Assembly (NCBI RefSeq): GCF_029023865.1
Contig: NZ_CP118969.1
Span: 372,001 to 436,000 of the forward strand
Source of the DNA: Lactococcus lactis
Lineage (GTDB): Bacteria > Bacillota > Bacilli > Lactobacillales > Streptococcaceae
Direction: 5' to 3'
Length of the DNA stretch: 64,000 nt
The notes beneath the pieces are model-generated. The model was not told the origin of the DNA, made no database searches, and was given only the letters and a program-made list of their open reading frames with translations. Below, one piece after another: positions 59,126-64,000 of the stretch. The position numbers and the translations under genes are program-made. How positions within the stretch are numbered: the first letter of the stretch is position 1; every line of letters starts with the position of its first letter.

Positions 59126-59229
59126 GTAAAAATATCAACCAATAAATTTATAGCACAAAGAAGACGAGAACTTTGGATATAGATTTTGTGACTATTAAAC
59201 TCGTCAATTATTATTTTATATTATGAAAT

Positions 59230-59255
59230 GCTTCATAGATAATGAAGCAAAAGGA
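59230..59255 (+). other. Hairpin adjacent to the SD of the trehalose IIBC gene
   Basis: GCTTCAT-N5-ATGAAGC ends two bases before the SD AAGGAG; it may tune translation or mRNA stability between IIA and IIBC. Confidence 0.5.
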
Positions 59256-59261
59256 GAACTT

Positions 59262-60827
59262 ATGGCAAATTATTCACAACTTGCGACTGATATTATCGCA
59301 AATGTAGGTGGCGCTGAAAATGTCACAAAAGTTATTCATTGTATCACTCGTCTTCGTTTCACTTTAAAGGACAAGGATAAAGCCGATACAGCAGCAATTG
59401 AAGCCTTACCTGGTGTGGCAGGCGCGGTTTATAATTCAAACTTGAATCAATATCAAGTGGTTATTGGACAAGCGGTTGAGGATGTTTATGATGAAGTTGT
59501 TGAACAACTTGGTGATGCGGTAGTTGATGATGAGGCAACGGCACAAGCAGTCGCTGCAACAGCACCAGCTAATGGTAAAAAACAAAATCCGATTGTTCAT
59601 GCTTTCCAAGTGGTCATTGGAACAATTACTGGGTCAATGATTCCTATTATTGGTTTACTTGCAGCTGGTGGGATGATTAATGGTTTACTTAGTATATTTG
59701 TTAAGGGAAATCGCTTAATCGAAGTGATTGATCCTGCAAGTTCAACTTATGTCATTATTTCAACACTGGCAATGACGCCCTTTTACTTCTTACCTGTTTT
59801 GGTTGGTTTTTCAGCAGCAAAACAATTGGCACCTAAAGATACTGTTTTACAATTTATTGGTGCTGCAGTCGGCGGATTTATGATTAATCCAGGGATTACT
59901 AACTTGGTAAATGCGCATGTTGGAACGAATGCGGCAGGTAAAAATGTTGTTGTTGAAGCAGCTGCTCCTGTTGCAAATTTCCTTGGAGTAACTTTTAATA
60001 CAAGTTATTTTGGAATCCCCGTTGCTTTGCCAAGCTATGCTTATACAATTTTCCCAATCATTGTAGCCGTGGCAATTGCTAAACCACTGAATGCTTGGTT
60101 GAAAAAAGTTTTACCACTTGCCTTGCGTCCAATTTTCCAACCAATGATTACTTTCTTTATTACCGCATCAATTGTTTTACTTTTGGTAGGTCCAGTTATT
60201 TCTACAATTTCTTCTGGATTGTCATTTGTGATTGATCATATCTTGTCATTGAATTTAGGAATTGCAAGTATTATCGTTGGTGGTTTGTATCAATGTTTGG
60301 TTATCTTTGGGTTGCACTGGTTGGTTGTACCACTTATTTCACAAGAATTGGCGGCTACTGGAGCAAGTTCACTCAATATGATTGTTTCTTTCACAATGCT
60401 CGCTCAAGGGGTTGGTGCCTTGACTGTCTTCTTTAAATCTAAAAAAGCAGACCTCAAAGGACTTTCTGCTCCAGCAGCAATTTCAGCCTTTTGTGGGGTA
60501 ACTGAACCGGCAATGTATGGGATTAATTTGAAATATGTGCGTGTCTTTATCATGTCTTCAATTGGTGCCGCGATTGGTGCAGGTGTTGCTGGATTTGGCG
60601 GATTACAAATGTTTGGGTTCTCAGGTTCTTTGATTGGTTTCCCTAACTTTATTTCTAATCCTTTGACACATCACGCTCCTGCGGGTAACTTGATGCTCTT
60701 CTGGATCGCCACTGCGGTATGTGCGGTTGCAACTTTCCTATTGGTTTGGTTCTTTGGTTATAAAGATACAGATGTAATGGGAGAAGGTGTTGAACAAAAA
60801 AATGCATTTAAAGATGCAGTTAAATAA
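59262..60827 (+). CDS. treB: Trehalose-specific PTS enzyme IIBC
   Basis: Imports trehalose as trehalose-6-phosphate. The 521-residue protein has an N-terminal IIB domain with phospho-Cys27 (VIHCITRLRF) and a IIC domain of about ten helices (GAAVGGFMINPG, GVTEPAMYGINLKY). The frame is open 13 codons upstream, but AAGGAG marks the ATG at 59262. Trehalose specificity is inferred from treR and trePP beside it. Confidence 0.9.
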   Translation: MANYSQLATDIIANVGGAENVTKVIHCITRLRFTLKDKDKADTAAIEALPGVAGAVYNSNLNQYQVVIGQAVEDVYDEVVEQLGDAVVDDEATAQAVAATAPANGKKQNPIVHAFQVVIGTITGSMIPIIGLLAAGGMINGLLSIFVKGNRLIEVIDPASSTYVIISTLAMTPFYFLPVLVGFSAAKQLAPKDTVLQFIGAAVGGFMINPGITNLVNAHVGTNAAGKNVVVEAAAPVANFLGVTFNTSYFGIPVALPSYAYTIFPIIVAVAIAKPLNAWLKKVLPLALRPIFQPMITFFITASIVLLLVGPVISTISSGLSFVIDHILSLNLGIASIIVGGLYQCLVIFGLHWLVVPLISQELAATGASSLNMIVSFTMLAQGVGALTVFFKSKKADLKGLSAPAAISAFCGVTEPAMYGINLKYVRVFIMSSIGAAIGAGVAGFGGLQMFGFSGSLIGFPNFISNPLTHHAPAGNLMLFWIATAVCAVATFLLVWFFGYKDTDVMGEGVEQKNAFKDAVK

Positions 60828-60894
60828 TTAATAAACTCAGTTGGAGGCAGTGCTGATAAATTCTGCTTCCTTTAGTTTTATATGAGGGGGAAAA

Positions 60895-63204
60895 ATGACT
60901 GAAAAAGATTGGATAATCCAATATGATAAAAAAGAAGTAGGGAAACGTTCTTATGGTCAAGAATCTTTAATGTCATTGGGAAATGGTTATTTAGGGCTTC
61001 GAGGTGCGCCTTTATGGTCAACTTGTTCTGACAATCATTATCCTGGCTTGTACGTAGCTGGTGTCTTCAACCGGACGAGTACAGAAGTCGCAGGACATGA
61101 TGTCATTAATGAAGATATGGTAAATTGGCCAAATCCTCAATTAATAAAAGTATATATTGATGGTGAATTGGTTGATTTTGAAGCGTCAGTTGAAAAGCAA
61201 GCTACAATTGATTTTAAAAATGCTTTGCAAATTGAACGTTATCAGGTGAAATTGGCCAAAGGAAATTTGACTTTAGTAACAACAAAGTTTGTAGATCCAA
61301 TTAATTTTCATGATTTTGGTTTTGTTGGTGAAATTATTGCTGACTTCTCTTGTAAATTAAGAATTGAAACTTTTACTGATGGCTCAGTTTTAAATCAAAA
61401 TGTTGAACGTTATCGGGCTTTTGATAGTAAAGAATTTGAAGTAACAAAAATTTCCAAAGGACTTTTGGTTGCTAAAACAAGAACAAGTGAAATTGAACTT
61501 GCAATTGCTTCTAAATCATTTTTGAATGGATTGGCTTTCCCAAAAATAGATTCTGAGAATGATGAGATTTTAGCAGAAGCAATTGAAATTGACTTACAAA
61601 AAAATCAAGAAGTTCAGTTTGACAAAACGATTGTCATTGCAAGTTCTTATGAAAGTAAAAATCCTGTTGAGTTTGTACTGACAGAGCTGTCAGCAACTTC
61701 TGTCAGTAAAATTCAAGAAAATAATACGAATTATTGGGAAAAAGTTTGGTCAGATGCCGATATTGTTATCGAATCAGACCATGAAGATTTACAAAGAATG
61801 GTCAGGATGAACATTTTCCATATTCGTCAAGCGGCACAGCATGGTGCTAATCAGTTTTTAGATGCATCAGTAGGTTCACGTGGCTTGACTGGTGAAGGTT
61901 ATCGGGGTCATATCTTCTGGGATGAAATTTTTGTTCTTCCTTACTATGCGGCTAATGAGCCAGAAACGGCGCGTGATTTGCTTTTGTACCGAATCAATCG
62001 ATTGACCGCAGCGCAGGAAAATGCGAAGGTTGATGGAGAAAAAGGAGCTATGTTTCCTTGGCAGTCCGGCTTAATTGGTGATGAACAATCGCAATTTGTT
62101 CATTTGAACACAGTAAATAATGAATGGGAACCAGATAATAGCCGGCGTCAAAGGCATGTTAGTTTAGCCATTGTATATAATTTATGGATTTACTCACAAC
62201 TGACAGAAGATGAAAGCATTTTGACTGACGGTGGTTTAGATTTAATCATTGAAACGACAAAGTTTTGGTTAAATAAAGCCGAATTAGGAGATGACGGCCG
62301 TTATCATATTGATGGGGTCATGGGACCTGATGAATATCATGAGGCCTATCCTGGGCAAGAAGGGGGAATCTGTGATAATGCCTATACTAATTTAATGCTC
62401 ACTTGGCAATTAAATTGGCTGACAGAATTATCAGAAAAAGGATTTGAAATTCCTAAGGAATTACTTGAAAAAGCTCAAAAAGTTCGGAAAAAACTGTATC
62501 TAGATATTGATGAAAATGGTGTGATTGCGCAATATGCTAAATATTTTGAGCTTAAGGAAGTGGACTTTGCAGCTTATGAAGCAAAATATGGGGATATTCA
62601 TCGCATTGACCGTTTGATGAAGGCCGAAGGTATTTCCCCTGACGAATATCAAGTGGCTAAACAGGCTGATACGCTGATGTTAATCTACAATTTGGGTCAG
62701 GAGCATGTGACTAAGTTGGTCAAACAATTGGCTTATGAGTTGCCCGAAAATTGGTTGAAAGTCAACCGTGATTATTATCTTGCTAGGACTGTTCACGGTT
62801 CAACGACTTCACGTCCGGTTTTTGCTGGGATTGATGTGAAATTAGGGGATTTTGATGAAGCGTTGGATTTCTTGATTACAGCAATTGGCAGTGATTATTA
62901 TGATATTCAAGGGGGAACAACGGCCGAAGGGGTTCATATTGGGGTCATGGGCGAAACGCTCGAGGTGATTCAAAATGAATTTGCTGGTCTGAGTCTGCGA
63001 GATGGCCAATTTGCAATTGCTCCTTATTTACCAAAAAGCTGGACAAAATTGAAATTTAATCAAATTTTTAGAGGAACTAAAGTTGAAATTTTGATTGAAA
63101 ATGGACAATTATTACTGACAGCGTCGGCGGATTTACTGACCAAAGTTTATGATGATGAGGTTCAATTAAAAGCCGGAGTGCAGACTAAATTTGATTTAAA
63201 ATAA
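60895..63204 (+). CDS. trePP: Trehalose-6-phosphate phosphorylase (GH65)
   Basis: Phosphorolysis of trehalose-6-phosphate to beta-glucose-1-phosphate and glucose-6-phosphate, the lactococcal route. The 769-residue GH65 protein has the catalytic acid in GVMGPDEYHEAYPG (Glu near 479) and the phosphate-site region HGSTTSRPVFAGID. SD GAGGGGGAAAA. Six CTGACAG words lie inside the gene, three of them within 29 bp (61678-61706). Confidence 0.95.
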   Translation: MTEKDWIIQYDKKEVGKRSYGQESLMSLGNGYLGLRGAPLWSTCSDNHYPGLYVAGVFNRTSTEVAGHDVINEDMVNWPNPQLIKVYIDGELVDFEASVEKQATIDFKNALQIERYQVKLAKGNLTLVTTKFVDPINFHDFGFVGEIIADFSCKLRIETFTDGSVLNQNVERYRAFDSKEFEVTKISKGLLVAKTRTSEIELAIASKSFLNGLAFPKIDSENDEILAEAIEIDLQKNQEVQFDKTIVIASSYESKNPVEFVLTELSATSVSKIQENNTNYWEKVWSDADIVIESDHEDLQRMVRMNIFHIRQAAQHGANQFLDASVGSRGLTGEGYRGHIFWDEIFVLPYYAANEPETARDLLLYRINRLTAAQENAKVDGEKGAMFPWQSGLIGDEQSQFVHLNTVNNEWEPDNSRRQRHVSLAIVYNLWIYSQLTEDESILTDGGLDLIIETTKFWLNKAELGDDGRYHIDGVMGPDEYHEAYPGQEGGICDNAYTNLMLTWQLNWLTELSEKGFEIPKELLEKAQKVRKKLYLDIDENGVIAQYAKYFELKEVDFAAYEAKYGDIHRIDRLMKAEGISPDEYQVAKQADTLMLIYNLGQEHVTKLVKQLAYELPENWLKVNRDYYLARTVHGSTTSRPVFAGIDVKLGDFDEALDFLITAIGSDYYDIQGGTTAEGVHIGVMGETLEVIQNEFAGLSLRDGQFAIAPYLPKSWTKLKFNQIFRGTKVEILIENGQLLLTASADLLTKVYDDEVQLKAGVQTKFDLK
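61678..61709. repeat. Cluster of CTGACAG words inside trePP
   Basis: CTGACAG at 61678, CTGTCAG at 61687 and CTGTCAGTAA at 61700 in coding sequence, giving TELSATSVSKI; SVSKI recurs in mvaK2. Other copies in the gene: 62200, 62419, 63115. Confidence 0.8.
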
Positions 63205-63261
63205 ATGGTTTTACTCTTAATAAAGTTTTGATACAAGGATTTACAATTATTTTTTAATAAA

Positions 63262-63294
63262 AAAATTACTGACAGAATTTCTGTCAGTAATTTT
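63262..63294. terminator. TTACTGACAG hairpin between trePP and pgmB, weak terminator
   Basis: AAAATTACTGACAG, loop AATTT, full complement; 14-bp perfect stem but the T-run is only four bases, then GG. Probably partial termination within the operon, leaving pgmB at another level. Confidence 0.7.
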
Positions 63295-63349
63295 GGAAAG
63301 TCATTGCTTAAAAATATATTTTTAAAATGACGAGAAAGAAGGTAAAAAG

Positions 63350-64000
63350 ATGTTTAAAGCAGTATTGTTTGATTTAGATGGTGTAATTACAGATACCGCA
63401 GAGTATCATTTTAGAGCTTGGAAAGCTTTGGCTGAAGAAATTGGCATTAATGGTGTTGACCGCCAATTTAATGAGCAATTAAAAGGGGTCTCACGAGAAG
63501 ACTCGCTTCAGAAAATTCTAGATTTAGCTGATAAAAAAGTATCAGCTGAGGAATTTAAAGAACTTGCTAAGAGAAAAAATGATAACTATGTGAAAATGAT
63601 TCAGGATGTGTCGCCAGCCGATGTCTATCCTGGAATTTTACAATTACTCAAAGATTTACGTTCAAATAAAATCAAAATTGCTTTAGCGTCGGCTTCTAAG
63701 AATGGTCCATTTTTATTAGAGAGAATGAATTTAACTGGATATTTTGATGCAATTGCTGATCCGGCTGAAGTTGCAGCATCAAAACCAGCACCAGATATTT
63801 TTATTGCAGCAGCACATGCAGTGGGTGTTGCCCCCTCTGAATCAATTGGGTTAGAGGATTCTCAAGCTGGAATTCAAGCCATCAAAGATTCAGGGGCTTT
63901 ACCAATTGGTGTAGGGCGCCCAGAAGATTTGGGAGATGATATCGTCATTGTGCCTGATACTTCACACTATACATTAGAATTTTTGAAAGAAGTTTGGCTT
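63350..64000 (+). CDS. pgmB: Beta-phosphoglucomutase, 3'-truncated by window edge
   Basis: Converts beta-glucose-1-phosphate from trePP to glucose-6-phosphate. 217 codons are present; the known enzyme has 221, so only the last few residues and stop are missing. HAD-fold: nucleophile Asp8 and acid/base Asp10 (LFDLDGV), cap domain with VSREDS, Ser/Lys loop ALASASKNG, and SKPAPD / GLEDSQAG for Mg binding. SD AGAAGG. As I remember it, the L. lactis subsp. lactis enzyme is the same over this length. Confidence 0.96.
   Translation, partial: MFKAVLFDLDGVITDTAEYHFRAWKALAEEIGINGVDRQFNEQLKGVSREDSLQKILDLADKKVSAEEFKELAKRKNDNYVKMIQDVSPADVYPGILQLLKDLRSNKIKIALASASKNGPFLLERMNLTGYFDAIADPAEVAASKPAPDIFIAAAHAVGVAPSESIGLEDSQAGIQAIKDSGALPIGVGRPEDLGDDIVIVPDTSHYTLEFLKEVWL

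Overview
The window is about 64 kb of AT-rich chromosome from a low-GC Gram-positive coccus, almost certainly Lactococcus lactis, probably subsp. lactis. The call rests on beta-phosphoglucomutase at the right edge, which reads residue for residue like the L. lactis enzyme I remember, on a NoxE-type water-forming NADH oxidase, on the trePP-pgmB trehalose locus, on the ptcBA/ptcC/bglA cluster and on pepA. Start sites, SD sequences (AGGAGG-like) and abundant extended -10 promoters (TGnTATAAT) fit. I see no insertion sequence, prophage, CRISPR array or rRNA. There is one tRNA gene (Cys).

Layout. 1-4.2 kb: end of a YeiH-type exporter, ldhB flanked by two tiny hydrophobic ORFs, a LysR regulator divergent from a TDT-family transporter. 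4.3-10.7 kb: thiI, an MFS exporter, azoreductase, OsmC-like protein and a CPA1 Na+/H+ antiporter. 10.7-19.7 kb: a coiled-coil orphan, tyrS, pbp1B, pepA, a DUF4651-like/thioredoxin/YtpR group, noxE and a competence-type ssbB. 19.7-28.8 kb: CIRCE-groESL, walRKJ, then tmk-holB-ricT-yabA-rsmI. 28.9-34.2 kb: the mevalonate/IPP cluster (mvk divergent from mvaD-mvaK2-fni) and sodA. 34.3-39.9 kb: cstA, DEAD-box helicase, DUF218 protein, RpiR regulator. 40-45 kb: cellobiose PTS (ptcBA, second RpiR, ptcC) and bglA. 45-57.8 kb: an orphan, tRNA-Cys, ligA, a diacylglycerol-kinase family gene, the lone sugar-ABC ATPase msmK, nifJ, and cdaA-cdaR-glmM. 57.8-64 kb: treR and the trehalose PTS, trePP, pgmB.

How it works together. 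Carbon control is the main visible theme. CcpA cre boxes lie upstream of noxE, cstA, ptcB, ptcC, msmK and the trehalose operon, and a TreR-like operator sits in front of the trehalose IIA gene. Redox and stress functions (azoR, OsmC, pepA-linked thioredoxin, noxE, sodA, groESL under CIRCE/HrcA) are interspersed. Envelope functions are pbp1B, walRK, glmM with c-di-AMP synthesis, and the mevalonate pathway that feeds undecaprenyl-phosphate.

The strongest unexplained signal is a short word, TTACTGACAG and its complement CTGTCAGTAA. I count 30 exact copies by eye (46 copies of the CTGACAG heptamer), where a random sequence of this composition would be expected to hold well under one decamer. Twenty-four of the 30 lie between genes, several as perfect head-to-head palindromes that form terminators, and six lie inside genes. 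Density, strand balance and terminator use resemble the DNA-uptake sequences of Neisseria and Pasteurellaceae, and the window also holds a ComX-type promoter on ssbB. Other points: six genes whose extended -10 box lies only 6-7 nt before the ATG (predicted leaderless mRNAs), a hairpin around the ssbB promoter and SD, small hydrophobic ORFs around ldhB, an overlapping ORF before the RNA helicase, and a structured leader before nifJ.
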